A DNA stretch of 64,000 bases from Struthidea cinerea (taxonomy: Eukaryota > Chordata > Aves > Passeriformes > Corcoracidae), in contig VZTI01001000.1 in the NCBI GenBank assembly GCA_013397865.1, positions 361,742-425,741 of the forward strand, given 5' to 3'. The translations under genes were made by a program, and so were the position numbers. Of the stretch, positions 1 to 14,800 are shown in pieces; within the stretch, counting starts at the first letter, position 1, and each line of letters begins with the position of its first letter. The notes under the pieces were generated by a model. That model did not search any database and was not told the origin of the DNA. It saw only the letters and a list, made by a program, of their open reading frames with translations.

Positions 1-2771
1 GTAACACCCTGGAAATTTTCATATATTCAGACAGTCTCTGTTAAGACATCAAAGCCTTAAAGGGAACTCTTTTGAGGGAAAAAAATCTGTACATCTCCTA
101 TGTTAGAGATTAAACGTTTGATAGATTCATTGAGTCACAATAGACCACAAGCAAGCAGCTGACTTCCCTGTCAAATGGGAACTTTTCTAAGGGACAAAGA
201 TTTTATAGACTTCATGCTGACTGAAGTGTGTTATAAAATATTTTGGTAATTGTTTTCCTGTTTCATAAATATACACACACAAACACACACACACACTTGA
301 GACATAAATTCTATATTAAAATAAACAAACACTACTCCACTAGTCAAATAAAAGGCCTAATTCTGCAAATTAAATTGCAAAGAAGAATCTCGTGTGTATG
401 TGGAGTCCCACTGATTTCAAAACTACTAACCCACACTCTAAAGTAATTCAAGGTTTCTGCAGTAATCAAAAACTAACAGCAAGAACTCCGTCTTCCCCAA
501 CCTGCTAAATGCTGTGCACATCTGCTAGTACAGGATACAGTAGGTTGCTGAGTTTAGAGTAATTCAAGAGTCATGTATTAATAGCAACGTAATTAAGGAC
601 CATGAATTTTTTTATCCTGAAATAGAGAATGGAGCCAAAAAGCAATTGACGGATGATGGCAAAGTCTGAAAAGTGCAGCAGAATAGCAGACAACTGTCAA
701 TTATCACAACAATACATAAATAAATACACCTCCTAACTATACATGTTCTAATTGTAGCAAGAAAAATGCTGGGATTTTTGGTGTGAAAAATCTTAAACCT
801 ATTAGATGAATTTTCACATCATGAGTGTTTCACTTCACTCAAACTTATGGCTAAGGAAAAACAAGTATTTTGGTTTCTGTCTTAGACTTGTAAACTGGTA
901 TATGACATAGGGAGTAATAAGGGATAAATTTAATGGAAGCTACTTTTGAGTATGTTGGGTCATTACAACAAAGAAAACTACTACTGTACTCTTCTGAAAT
1001 CTTCTCACAAAGGAATTCCTCTAAAAGCACACAGAAAGAGATCATAGTAGTTTCTGTTAGTGTTCAGTCTCCTAAATTTATTTCTAGGTGATTCAACAAC
1101 AGTAAATTACAGTAACACCATAAGAAAAATAATCCATCTTTTGAAATCGGGCCACCTCAAAAAAACAAAAGCACAGTCTGCCATTTTGCATAGGGCTCCA
1201 TTGAAAAATGCAGCCTAAACTTTGCCTGTACCTGCTGGCAGAAATCCATGCACATACTATTCACCTAAGGCTTTTTTCCAGAGTATTTCAACATTGATGT
1301 ATTAATTTTCAGAAAGGTATTTGCGTTCCGAACTAGATGAGTTAATCTGCTTTACAGTAATGTAATGACAAGTGTACCTTCTGCGTTACCCTTCCTATAG
1401 ACCTTTTCACAGAGGAGGGAATTGTTTCTTACCTACCAGATTTGGAAATTAACGAGTAAAATTCATGTGCTCTCAGTGTCACAGCTGTAAAAATCCTGCT
1501 CTCATCCACACACACAAAGAACTGAACAGCTCTGTAGTGTTGGTCTCCATAATTTTTTTTTAAGACTCTCTAAGCAGCGTTCCACAGTCTTTTTAAGGAA
1601 AGGAATCTTTTTTAAGGGAAATGGAGTGATGAGTAGCTTTGTAAGGCAGAGTACAAAGCAGGCAGCTCTACACTGAACAGTGTGGGGATTGGGAGTCCAG
1701 GAAGCACCTGTACAGATTCCCTAGTACAAATCTGGACTGTCTAGAAAGCCTCCTTCACAACAGTAACTTTTTTCAAGATGATCTCTTCAACAGTTCTTGG
1801 CAAAGGTCTACTGGAACCATTCTGCTAAGGGGTAACAGAAAAAGGCACACAAGACAGATGTAGAGCCATTCTAGAGGCACATACCAAAATCCTGTCCTTC
1901 CTTGAAACCTTGGATCTTTTAGAGTAATCATTTAGAGTCTGAGTCCCCAGGACTACATTTTTAAACAACCCTTTTCTCCATCTGCCTTGCAAATGGGGCA
2001 GAAGAACCCGGAACTGGGAACTTTATCTGTAAATGCATAACAGTGGATGAATATAGTCTGATGCTGAACAGTGCCTTGATGACAGGAAAGACATAAAAAA
2101 AACCCCTAGACAGCACAAGTCCAAAGACATTCTTTGGCAGAGAAGACAGAGAGAAACTCAAATACTTTTCTTCCTCTTTGAAAAAACTTTTGGATTATTT
2201 CCTAAATAGCACCTCTCCGTATTTATATGTCATATGTAGTTGAAATACATACTAAGTACATAAGAACAATGACTGTAAGAATAATTTTGAGTTCTCAAAA
2301 ATCTTAATTTCTTTTTTCTTTCATTGCTATATGATTTCAAGGAATCTGATTCTAACAGGGACATTCCACTTTTCCTTTTTTATGCCACAGCTCTCTGAAT
2401 TAGCTGACAACAACTAAGAAAACTGAAAATCTCTAGTAAAATGTAAATATTCAATTATATAAATAATAAGAGCTACACTAAGTCAGATTCCAATCACAAT
2501 GAAAATGATCATAAAAAAATAGAGAATAAGGGACGAAGGAAAAAACATTACCTGTTGAAATCTTCTCCAAATTTATGTTAGAAAAGTAAGTTTCATCAAT
2601 TCTCAAAGTAGAAAAACCTACTTCCTCTACATGAAGCAGAACTTTACTGTCTGGGTGTAAACGCAGCTGTACAATAGCATTTGCTTTTTATATTCTAATT
2701 CTGCTACCATGTAGCAACAGAAAAACATCATAAATACTTAAAGAACATCAAAACTGAAACAAAACACAAAC
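1..2771 (-). other. Intron 24 of ADAM23 (5' part)
   Basis: Non-coding AT-rich DNA after the exon 24 donor. I looked on the minus strand for the exon encoding the conserved transmembrane segment and did not find it, so the gene continues to the left of the window. A (CA)n microsatellite lies at 272-296. A weak exon-like open stretch at 2552-2687 is discussed in the findings. Confidence 0.8.
272..296. repeat. (CA)n microsatellite
   Basis: Interrupted CA dinucleotide run in intron 24, broken by one extra AA. Confidence 0.9.
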
Positions 2772-2883
2772 CCTTGGGTCCTTCCTCCTTCTTGCCACCA
2801 GTATCCCTGACAGGATCGTCAATGCTGCAGTCTGTCCCAGCCCAGGAGAAATTACAAATGCAAGTGGCTTCATTACTACAAAC
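2772..2883 (-). CDS. ADAM23: ADAM23 exon 24: EGF-like module, second half, and stalk
   Basis: 112 bp, entered in phase 0 and left in phase 1. The acceptor is TTTCCAG and the donor is GTTTGT. It begins VCSNEATCICNFSWAGTDC, the C-terminal half of the EGF-like module, then runs through an acidic/basic stalk ending KKEEGPK plus one base of a Gly codon. In human ADAM23 the same stalk leads straight into the transmembrane helix. That next exon is not found in bases 1-2771, so this is the last coding exon visible here. Confidence 0.95.
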
Positions 2884-5800
2884 CTGGAAAGAAAATAAGT
2901 GACAGCAGTTAGTTTTTAACTACTAGTTATTAACATGTCACAGTGCATTTATTTAACATGTAATTAGACCTTTAATTCATGGTATAAAACTTACCTATTT
3001 ATATATGGTAACAATAGCATTGAGTGTTTGGAATGACATAACACACCTGGAAGCTTGCTTTAACCCTCTTAATACTCTCACATCCTAGGAGAAGCAGAAC
3101 TGGTTCTATCATCACTGGCACTACACACCTGCACAGGCTGTGAAAAATAACAGCAATTTAGCTAGACTAGTTAGATCTTCACTAGCCAACTAGCTGGACC
3201 TTGAGCCTGGATGCCCAGAAGGGATACAAACATTTGCTTTTGAAAAGGTTCAGGGCATGGTTATACTTTCCAACCTCTCATTTACAGCTTGCTCCCATGT
3301 AGAACAAAGCTGATATATTTTCATTGGTTTTGTCAGCATTTTTCCTAAGCAGCAATGAGGAATGCTTGTCTGGTTTCTAAAAGAGAGGGAACAGTTCTTC
3401 CTAAGTTTACATTTACTTGAATGACCTTTTAAAAAGGACTTAGCACTCTAAATTTGCAATATATTTATTAGATACAGAAAAACCTGTCCAATGGACAAAA
3501 CCTAAAACATCAAATCAACAGCAAGAGTTAATCCCTATAAACTTTCCCTATGAAAAAAAGAACACGGAATGGTGTGGCTAGAAGAGGTTACTGTGGAGAA
3601 AAGTATGACATGAGAAACAGGCAAAGAATGAAGTGTTGATTACAGGACTAGAAATGAAATCAATCATTAGACAAACAGCTAATAATGTCTTTCGGATACT
3701 GGAACATAATGTGAAATAAAAAACAACCAGAAAACAACCTACCCACAAATGACTCTAAGTAGCACATAAGATTTTTTAATTCAACTTTTATCATGCTCTG
3801 CTTTTAAGAAGCACTCACTGCAGAATCTTACCCAAAAAGCTGAAGATAAACACATCTTATGGCAGGTTTGATCAAGTGAAATACCCTTTTAAAATTAGGA
3901 ATTGTAATAATCCAAAACAGAACAGGTAAGATAGTTCACTCCCCCTTCATGTCACTCTCGAAAAGTACCTAGATGATTTCTAGTCTCCTAGATACTTTAC
4001 TTACCAATTCTAAAATTTTCTTCTTTATTTTGAACCTAACCCTCTACTTTGAAACACTGAATTTCATATTCAAGTACAGACAACAAGAAGAAATAACCCC
4101 CTTCTTGTATAAAGTCTAGCCCTTTAGGCAAGTACTTGTCTCACTGAATCCCACAGTGGAAAGGTTTTATTGGTATTTAAAACAGTGAATCTGTTCATCA
4201 AAACAGACCTAACATCTTAGACAAATGATCTTATGGGTAGAATAACAGAACATAACGTGCCTGAATGTAAAATGATACACTTTGGATCTGTTCAAGAATT
4301 GTTTGGAACTGTTCAAGAACTCCCTCTCTGCTGAGAACCTACACTTTGGAATTTTAATTATTTAAGCCATGGGCTATAAATCTATGAACACAAGACCAAC
4401 TTTATAAAGGTGTTAGTGTGCAGGAGAAATTTAACTGAAGATGGCAAGAAGCTTGAAATATGGATAGTACATTACAGAAGTTTTTACAAAAACTAATGTC
4501 AAAGGTCTTTCTTGCTAGTAACAAACCCAACACTATGGAAATAATTGCAGAACCAGTTTGACAACTTTCCTTTCTAAATTTTTTTTATGCATCACAAAAT
4601 AGCAGTTTTCCCTGAATCCAACATTTGTTGTTTCAGATCAAAAGGTCTTAGGAAGACTTTCAGGTGTTAGGATCAGGTAGAGCAGAGAGAGCTGGGGAAG
4701 CTGAGCTGCTCACTCAAAGTACAGACTCACCCCATGACCAGAACAGACTTTTCCATTGGAACCAATGGGACAGCTGCTTATGTTCAAGGACTGAATTGGC
4801 AGGCACTTTTTGTCCAGACACATCATCTGAGGTCCACATGGAGCTCCATCCTCCACATAACCTAAATCCGTATCATCATCTAAAAGAACATGAGCACCGC
4901 TAGGAGAAATGAGTTTTAAGATAGTGTTAGTATTATGACTGGAGTCTTTTGAAAATATTAAAAGCACCTAAGTGTAGACACTAAAAGCCCCACACCTTTC
5001 TTTCATTTAAGCAGTCAGACAGACTGAACAAAACTGTAGAGTTTTTCTGTCTGTCCACAGCAATGACATGTTCCATTTGTCAAAATAAAAAGAAGCCTAG
5101 GTAAGGACTTAAAATACTCAAGAAGGGCACCTTATGATTTGGGGTTTTTTAAGTCGCTGACAGATCATGCTTTTTTCTTTTTTTCCTTCTTTTTTTCCCC
5201 CCAAAAGCTGTGAAATACTATTGCTAGGAAAAATACTAAAAAAACTAACTTGCTATGCGATTTAAATAAAAACATTTGTGGAATAATGGAAGAATTAAGA
5301 ATCACTGTTCACTCAGGACCCAACTATGTAAAAGAGTGTTCTTACTGTGACAGCAATGTTGCCAATGTCTTTAAAATACAAACCCAGTACTGTGCACAGA
5401 CCCAGTTCTGCAGCAGACTGAAACTCATTTACCTGTTCTTTCACTGAACAGTCGCTGGACATATTATCCTGCCACTACTCTGCAGTTTCCTCCCTCTCAG
5501 CCTTCACAGCAGCTGTTTCTTTGAGTATTTAATACTCAAAATCATTATACTTAAAATACAGGTCTTTGGTAATCAGAGACTTTCTCCACCCTCAGAAAAA
5601 CAATGCTGAACATTAAGCTCTGACTGCGAAGTTCTGCTATTGGAGGGATCAGATAGAAGATTCAGGAGGATAACCCACATTTCACCCTCTTTAAATGTGG
5701 AATATTAGGCTTTTTATGGTTTGGGGGTTTTTTAAATCAAAATAAATACCTCTCAGAATAATGATTTTGCTGCAATTACCTATAATTCACAGAATCTTAC

Positions 5801-8800
5801 ATTTATGTCTATCTTAATTCAATTAAGTTTGACAGAGATAAATCACGTTGGAATACTGCGTTATCTTTTACCTGCAGTCCACTATGCGTCCTTGATGATA
5901 AAAGGAATTTGGGATAATTTCTCCTTGAACTTGACCAACCCGTGGAACTTTAGTAAGATTAGTACAGAGTAAAAAGCCACAGAAAACATCACTGGAAAAT
6001 GAAAACATAAATCAAAATATTACTGGAATAATATGAAGTAAACTTACAAAAAAGGAAGTCTGGCAATGGTGCTGCTGATCACAGTAATATATTACCATAA
6101 GCCATATGATAGACTTTCCGAGGGCAAGCCTGGACATAAAATAATATTTTATTTACATGACAAGAGGCAGAAACAAGTCATCGATCATTCCAATGCACCA
6201 GTGAATGCTCACATGAACACAGAACGTATCTGTGCTCTAAGAACAATGCAGTACAAGTAAGAGGAGCCAAGCTGTACAAAGCTTTGTCATGTTAGGCTAA
6301 ATGGCTTTTCCCTCTCTCTGGCAGCTTACACACCATATGTTAATGTTAAGTTTAAATTTTTAATTGAATTTTATTTCCCTTGCAGGACAACAGAACCATA
6401 ACAACAATTGTTAGTGTACAGTTGTGTGTGCCCAAATCTTGGTTAAGAATCTGCTTCTTTTAATGTTATTTTGTATCTGCATATATTTAAATGTATTTTA
6501 AGATACACAAGATATATTTTATTTCTTCAGTAGAAAGATATCAGCTAATACTGACTGTCCTAAGTTACAGAAGCAGCTGGATGAATGCTGGAAATTGACT
6601 TTGTTAAAACTGAAAAAAAAATAAATAGCCCTTCAGCCACATCGTCATGCATCTCTCTACTAACAAAGAAAAGCTTTTATAGAAGTGAGGGGTTTAACAT
6701 ACACATTAGAACACTATCCTCATCTAAATATAAAAAAATCCATTAAACTACTCCTTTCCTTATGATCCTATCTGAAAAGTAATAATAAAAAAAAGCCACT
6801 ATACAAGTATCAAATGGTCAAAGAAGGAAAACACTATTCCAAAACTGAAATTTGTATGTACATAATTAAAAATTACAAAACAGAAGTAAATCAGGAGAAA
6901 TTTAAGTCTATCCACTAATGATCGTTACCTTGAAAAGTAAATTTAATCAAATATTCATCTAGTAACGATCACATGGAAATTAATCAGGCCTTTTCTGTAT
7001 AACATCCAAATGTCTAATGGTCTTGTCTGATCAAAATAAAGGTTGGAACGAACTTGAAACAACCATAATCTGGTGTCAATCCCAGAGCAAGTGAACAGAG
7101 AGTCTGTATGTGCTGCCTTATTTATCCCTGCCAAGGCTGAGGTGTTCCTACTTTATGAACTTGTGACTTTCTATTGTCTTGTCCCTCAGCTCCTCTGAAA
7201 TAAATAAAGTCACAGTATATTCTTCTGAAAATCTAGAATTCTTTATAAGTGTATTGCTGAGTCATTCGTAGTTTTTTCTGAGTGGAACTTTTTCAATATG
7301 CAAACCTTGTGAGGGAAAGAAGATTCAAAATAATGCAAACAAACTGCTGAAGCATGCATGAAAAAGTAGAAAAAGTAGACATTATTAAACCATTAGCAAT
7401 CTATTTAAATTGCAAATAATGTCTCCCAAACTGAACTTACTGTTTGCTGCACTGAATCCATCGGTCTCCATCCTTTCCACAGTTTCCTTTTGTTGTGCCT
7501 TCTGTATTAAGCTTTTCATAACAGAATTTGTCAGATCCTGAAGACTCTGTTGATGGAGAAAAAAGAAACATGCTTCCCACTGGCAACACGACAGCTTTGA
7601 AACCGGCATAATTTATTGCAGCAGTTCTCTGTAATTTCTTTTAATACAAAACATCAATCTAAACACACGTGTATGTGCATAGATGGTATTTTCCAGTGAC
7701 TACGAGAGAGAACAGGCTAAACTGAAATACCTACTGATATGTTCAAGATTTGCTCTGAATTTCTAAAAAAAGTAGCCTCCACAGTATCTGTATTATATTC
7801 TGCATATGAAATTTATCTGTGGTCTAATTTTGTTCACTTCATAACAGTTACACATAGATTTAATCTAATTGTTTTTCGCTGCAATTATTCCAGATCTGGA
7901 TTTCAGAAGATTTTATATAGGACATTTATGATAAGCATATGTTCTGACATCAACTCAATGTTTGTTTCATTCTATTTTTCAGATGTTCACAGGAAACCAA
8001 ACTTGAACAGCCAAAGCGTAATTTCTACTTATTTTTAGGAGTAAAATTCTGAACCTAGTAAGTTTTAAACCTATAATTATTTACTAAAGAGCTCTTTTTT
8101 TTTTTTTCTAAAAATGAATTTAAAAAAAAGAAAAGAGAAAGGCACAACAATTATATAGAGGAAAATAAATAATACAGAGTGGCCTCAGTGGCAGTTATGA
8201 TTAGACAAAATGCACAAGAACACACTAAATGCCAGAGTACTGGATATCCTGGTAGTTCTACACTGCTGAACTGTCTCAAAGTCATTACCCAGAATATTCA
8301 GCCCCTCTTTGCTGCAAGCAAATCCCATTGCAATTGCAATTCTATTTTACTCAACACCTCTGGACTTAAATCCATACTATGCATATTCAAGTTCACACCA
8401 ACGTACTAATTTTCCTGACTTGGAGGATAGTACAGGAAAGAGAGGCAAGGTGGAGCAACTTTAGCATGAACCATTGCTGGGATAATGGAACTGATAACTG
8501 TAATTAAAAAAACCCAAAACATCTGTTTTTGAACGATACCCAAAAAATCCTCAATCCCCTCCCCTCCAGGAGCATTTGCTGCCCTACCCAGATCTGCAGC
8601 CACATCATGCCAGAACTATCTCACTGACACCACTCGCAGACTCCGAATTCCACGTGGCAATCAAGCCAGTCTCCCACTGCAGTCTACTCACTCTACTGAT
8701 CAGAAGACTTTAACTTAGAGTGACAAGAACAAAAAATAAAAATACTAAAAATCCAAAGCAAAGGCAGGAATGAACTAGAAATAAAATACATTTAAGGTAG

Positions 8801-11800
8801 TTAAAGTCAACCTACTTGATCCCCAGATATATTTGCACTGATTATCTCTTGTCTTGCATTCACCATTATAGCAACGACCCTAAACAAAGTACAACACGTT
8901 AGCAATGAGAACTGAAAACAACATCTCCTTCCCCTCCCACAACAAATGTCTCAGTTTCACTCTTCACATGCATGTTGGGATGTGTAATAGATTCCATGAA
9001 TTTGGGTAGATGAAGTACACATTTTGGCCCAGATTCCCAAAGCCAGTTTGTGTCCAATACATACTGACATTCAAGCCGTTGCTTTATACCTTTACATAGT
9101 TGTAAAGAACTTATTAACATGGAGTGTAATAAAAGATCTACATGTAAAATGTAGAGATACCAAGTGAATTTCACTCCAAGTAGAAATTATTACTATTCAC
9201 AGAGTGCATAAAGCACAAGCAACATTGATGTCTAAAGGATAAAATTTATGAAGAATTATGGAATACAGGATTTTAAAAAAATCAATGCCAAAACAAAACA
9301 AGAATGTGTATGTGGTTGATTTCTATTTGCTGATGTGCAGGGATTTTAAAAAATTGCATACCTGATTAGAATCACAGGCATACCCATCTTGTTTATGAAG
9401 ATTTGGTGGACACTGAAAAAAATTAAGAATCTTTTTTGTCATGTGTACTGTAATAATACATCAGAGTATCACGTATGGAATTTTCCCGCTTTTAAGAAAA
9501 TTGCACAGCATACAAAGGGGGTTGAAAACATAATTAGTGCAATAATCTTTATAGCTATAAATAGAAATGAAAAACTTAACATCTTGAGCCATGAAACACA
9601 AGGTTCAAGTCTAACTTCCTGCATATTCCAAGTAGAAATTAAGGAGGTGAGGCAAAATGAAAACCAATGTGTTCAGTAAGAGGATGTACTAATACTGGGG
9701 TCATGTTAGCCACGCTGCCATCACAGGCATTTCAGTTCCACTACAACAGTGAGGGAGCACCTGCTCAGCCTACCAGTCTATTGCTTACAGAGCTTCAGGA
9801 GGTTTAATGATGTTAATTGTTACGTTCTCTTGGCACTGGAAACTTCTTCGGTACAAACAAGTCACTAGCTCCAGAAGCCTCAGACTACTAAAGTAAGGAG
9901 CAGACCACTGTTAAGGTTTTTCCTCATCCAAAAGGGACCTGTGAAAATCTGGACAGGCTATGCTGCTGCACTGGACTGTGCTAGCCAATACTCTGAGGGC
10001 AGCCTTTATGGCTTGAGAAAGCCCTCCTCTCTCTCATTAAGAATGCTCCATCTACAGAGCAAAAGATTTACAATAAAATATTGGCAATAGCTACTTGTCT
10101 ATGTGTTGATGTCTCAGATGATAAAATAAAAGGATATTGTTAATTTATTGGCAGTTATAATTACAGCCAATGCCCAAATAGATTATGATCTGTCCTGAAT
10201 CTCATTTCTTCAAAGCTAAGAACTTGATGCAGTAGATGACTGCATCAGTTATGAAGTTCTTATATAAACTTGAAGTTTATATAAATGGAATAAATATATA
10301 AACATTCAGTATTGAAATGAAGCATATATTACCTAACGCATCAAAGGTGCTGTGAAAATGGAACATGTACAGAATGTTGACTGTTTAAAAGAACTCAAGT
10401 TAAAAAAACATTTTTTGTTTGCTGTTTATTCCTATATTTTTGAGTATTAGCCAAATGTTTTCAGAACAAATGCATGAGATCCACAACTTTTAAAATTCTC
10501 ATACATGTGCACACTCTTAAAAAATATAACACACTTTATACAAGTCTTAGGAGGAGCAATTGAGGGATCTGGGGTTGTTTAGCCTGGAGAAGAGGAAGCT
10601 CGGGGGACCTTTTCACCCTCTACAACTCCCTGAAAGGAGGTTGTAGGACATAGAGGTCGACCCCTTCTGCTCAGGTAACAAATGACAGGATGAGAGGAAA
10701 TGGCCTTAAGTTGTGCCGGGGAGGCTTAGGTTGGATATTAGGAAAAATTTCTTCACCAAAAGGGTTGTCAAACATTGTAACAGGCTGCCCAGAGACATGG
10801 TGAAATCACTATCCCTGGAGGTATTTAAAAGACACGTAGATGTGGCATTTAGGGACATGGTTTAGTGATGAAGTTGGCAGTGCTGGGTTAATGGTTGCAC
10901 TCAATCTAAAAGGTCTTTTCCAACCTAAATTATTCTATGCTTTTATACTCCATTAGCTATAATTTTCTACAGTTCTATTTTAAGCTATTTTATTTCACAA
11001 AATCTTAGTGTTATTACCTTTGAATACATTCACATTCGCAGTGTATTCTTATTATTTGCCAGGCAAAGAGTAAAGAAGGATGCCCGACACAAATATTAGA
11101 CACAAAATCCCAAGAGTTATAAAAACCAAATAAACCTAGAGAAGCCATATTTTGAGTCCACATAGATTGTTTTCATGAGTTTGCAACAGTTTATACTCCA
11201 TTGTTACATCATCATTTTGGGCATATGACTGCAGTTTGTTAATACAATTTTCCTGTTCAATGAATACAAAACAAAAAGAGTGCAAACAAACAACAGTGCA
11301 AGCAGAGAACGTTTCTGCACACATACCTGTCCAGAATCTCCAGTGCAGGACTCTGCAATGTCACACTCATTCACAGCATATCGACAGTCATAACGTCGTG
11401 GGAAAAACTAGAAAATGAAAAATATAGTTCAGCACTAATATTACATCTACATAAACGGCTCCTTTTCCTTCTACCTAAAACACACTTTGAACTTTAACAG
11501 GCTGCACATGACTGCCATGGACAATTGAAAAGAACAATTGATATATGGCAGCAACACTCACAAGACACGATGTATTACAGCAGGGTCCATCACTACAATG
11601 AGCTCCATTAGAAAGAGAGCACTTCTTACAGCAGTCTGCATAGCATTCCTGAAGAAAACATTAAGCAAAAAGTTTAGTCTTCCATTTTAAGCAAGTCTTT
11701 TTTCTTCACAATCTTTCCAACAACAAACTATTACATACCAGCAGACAAAAGATTCAGTTTAGCACTGATGATCTGAAATTATCAGCTGGAAGAAGCCTTT

Positions 11801-14800
11801 GCAATACTCAAATACTGAAGGGAAAACAGTGACATACAATGCTATAGTAACACAGGGATTCACATTTTCTGAAGCCTGTGCCAACTTCATGCTGCTTAGT
11901 TAAATTGTATTCAATGCAGAAAAAAATCCCCAATCTAATTACAGGTGCAATTATATTTAAATACTACAACTAGGACTCAAATCTAGAGGGCAGATTTTTG
12001 CAAAAACATTATTGGAGTATTTCTGCACTAGAGAAGAAAACGACAGTTTACTTGTTCTGTCTGAATGCAGGCACCAGTCTCCCAAAGTATCAGTAAGGAG
12101 TCTCCCACTCCAGACATGCTATCCAGGAAAAGCCAAGGGGTAAGCACTTCTCCAGTGCAACTCAAAAACTGCTGGGAAACAGCTGTATCTTGTCATTGGT
12201 ATAACAGGAACTGTGCAGAGGACACTGTCTTTGCACTCGTTGTCATTTGAAAAAATGTTTTTAACACAGGCCTTTAAGGAAATTGTTCCCAAACAGGCAA
12301 AACAAATTCATTTCCATAACCTTTCCCCCTTCCCTTACCAATCACTTAATTTATCTTAATATATTTTGTAAGAAAGACTGTGAAGTAATATATAACTCTA
12401 CTTGCCATTCGGAAACCACAATCACATTCTTCTCCTGCTTCTACATATCCATTTCCACACTCAGTGGCTTCAAAGAGCTGAAAGAAAAAAGCCCCCATCC
12501 CAAAGTAAGAATAAAACCAGCGTCAAGTGACTTTTGTGTCACGCACAACCCATTTCTGCAATGCTACACAAATGTGCTGTCCCAGGCAACACATGTGCCG
12601 TGCCTCAGCGATGGAAAGGCGGCGTGGTTTTCAAGTGCTGCTCATCAGAATTTTTCAGACATGAAAGGTGTTCAGCTAAATCACAGGAATGCTGGTCCTC
12701 TTTAGGAGAATACTGATCTCAGAAACCCATGATAAATAGAGAGACACTACAACAATATTTAAGGGGGATGACATTTGAACTTCTGTTCCATGGACTCCCA
12801 GTTCTCTCATAAATCCTTCAAGAAACCGGTCCACAATATCATCCCTGGGATCTACTCAGGTACCCACACCTGCTCACACAATGAGCTACTGTCTATTCCT
12901 GTGCAACATCTGTACATGAAAATAATAAATATTAAGAAATACTGCCAAGAGGAAGTTCTATGTGCCTTACTAGTAAACCATAAACAACCACATACAGATA
13001 GTACAAAACAGCTAATCCTAAAACCAGATACATACACTACAGATAAATCCTGCAGTTCAGGATGATGCAGATTGCATACTGGTTTCACGTATCATAATTT
13101 TGATTAAAGATACTTTTCAGTCGTGTCACAGAAATAATTTTGCAAGAAGTTTGTCTGTTTTTGATATAATTCTCCTTTAAAATAAAGTAAGAATATCAGG
13201 AATCTCCAATTGGGATATTAGCAACAGAAACATTAACTAGAACATGGTTGAAATGAGAAGTCAAAGGTTAAGTTAAAATGTGAACAGATAAAAGGGTGAA
13301 AGATGTGAGTAAACCTTTCTGCATGGGCTTAGTGGAAGTAAAGCTGTTGAGAATCATCAAGATATGAAACAACGTATAATACAATACAAATTATATATAA
13401 ACTTGTATGGAATTCTTCTTTGGTAGTTTTGGTTGGGGCAGGGGGGAATCATAACGCCTAATAAAAAAGAAATAAAACATTTCACTTTTGTTGTATAAAG
13501 CATGTAGGTAATCAATAGCACCTACAATTTTGGGTGCCAGAAGCAAAACAATACTGAAGAAATATCCGTATGTGCTTTTCTTCACTAGCAGTGTTGACAG
13601 GATTAAAAAAAAATAATTTCTCTTTTTTTTGACCCTGTAAGCTACTGTTTCTACTACACTTTGGTGCAAACAACAAGAGCTCTTACTCTGAAACTGAAAT
13701 TAATTTCTCTATCAAACAAGATAATTACAGAACACAAGCAGACACACACGAATTTCCTATGGCAATCAGGAACGATGTCATGTTTATATTCATGTCAGAG
13801 TGTAACTCAGGTTATAATTTAAAAAATGGCATCGTGGTGACTGCTTAACAACTCCGTTTTACTTACCTAAGGATTCAGCACACAATTTTCTACCTTACCT
13901 CCTGACCTCCAAATAACAGGATTCTAAACATTGTATGATTATTTTTCCCCTCAAAGTACTTCAAAGCTGTGAAGCACTGGCACAGATAATATATAAAGAT
14001 AATTCAACCATTTCCTCAGGAGCATTTTCCCCAACATAAATCAGATTTTTATTCCATATAGAGTCCAGCTGACAACTTCTTCACATTACTTTGCCTGACA
14101 ACTATCATTAAAAACTGAAGCTGTGTTTTTCTATTTCCCTACTTACTCCTTTGTGTAAGAATTCTTGCATTCTTATTCTATAAGCAAAGACTGCCACCCT
14201 GGGAAAACATTCAAAACCACTCACACAAGCAAAATTTTTTTTAGTTAATTGTGCAAGGTGATGGTCCACCAAAGGGTACAGCACAGTAAACAGAACAGTC
14301 TAATAGCCTCATGTGGTGTTAAATTCTACAAGGACAGCAAGTTTGACACTATGATTAAATAGAGTATTAATACTTTGGATTGCTCTTACTTGGCAAAAAG
14401 AGCCACATGGAATATTTTTATACTACTCAGCTTTAGAAGGATGTCATGCTAACATTGTCTTAGGAAAAATTATGACCTTGGTAAGTTTTTAGGGGAAAAA
14501 AGCAATGGTACAAGTAAACAGCTATGAATTACAGGGTTTGCTAGATGTAATGAAATGAAGTTAATGTTGAGAACAACCAAAAAGTTACTACTGTCTATAT
14601 GAAATCAGCTATGGACTTCTATTTCCTAATGTGGTAACTGGCATTCTTTTTAACCTCAGACATGAAGTCCAAGAATTGAGTGTAGGTGGAACATAAACTA
14701 TGATCTCACTTCTGGATTTATTTTGCACTATTTCCAGCTTAGTAAGTAGTCCTTTTATGCTGAATGTGATATTTATCATTATTCCTCTCAATATTATTTT

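Noticed and set aside
1..2771. Transmembrane exon of ADAM23 within the first 2.7 kb
   Set aside because: No minus-strand stretch resembling the conserved Gly/Ile/Ala-rich helix or the short tail was found.
7385..7609. 74-codon minus-strand frame at exon 21 reading SVMKSLIQKAQQK
   Set aside because: It is the wrong frame over ADAM23 exon 21; the correct frame gives SGSDKFCYEKLNTEG.
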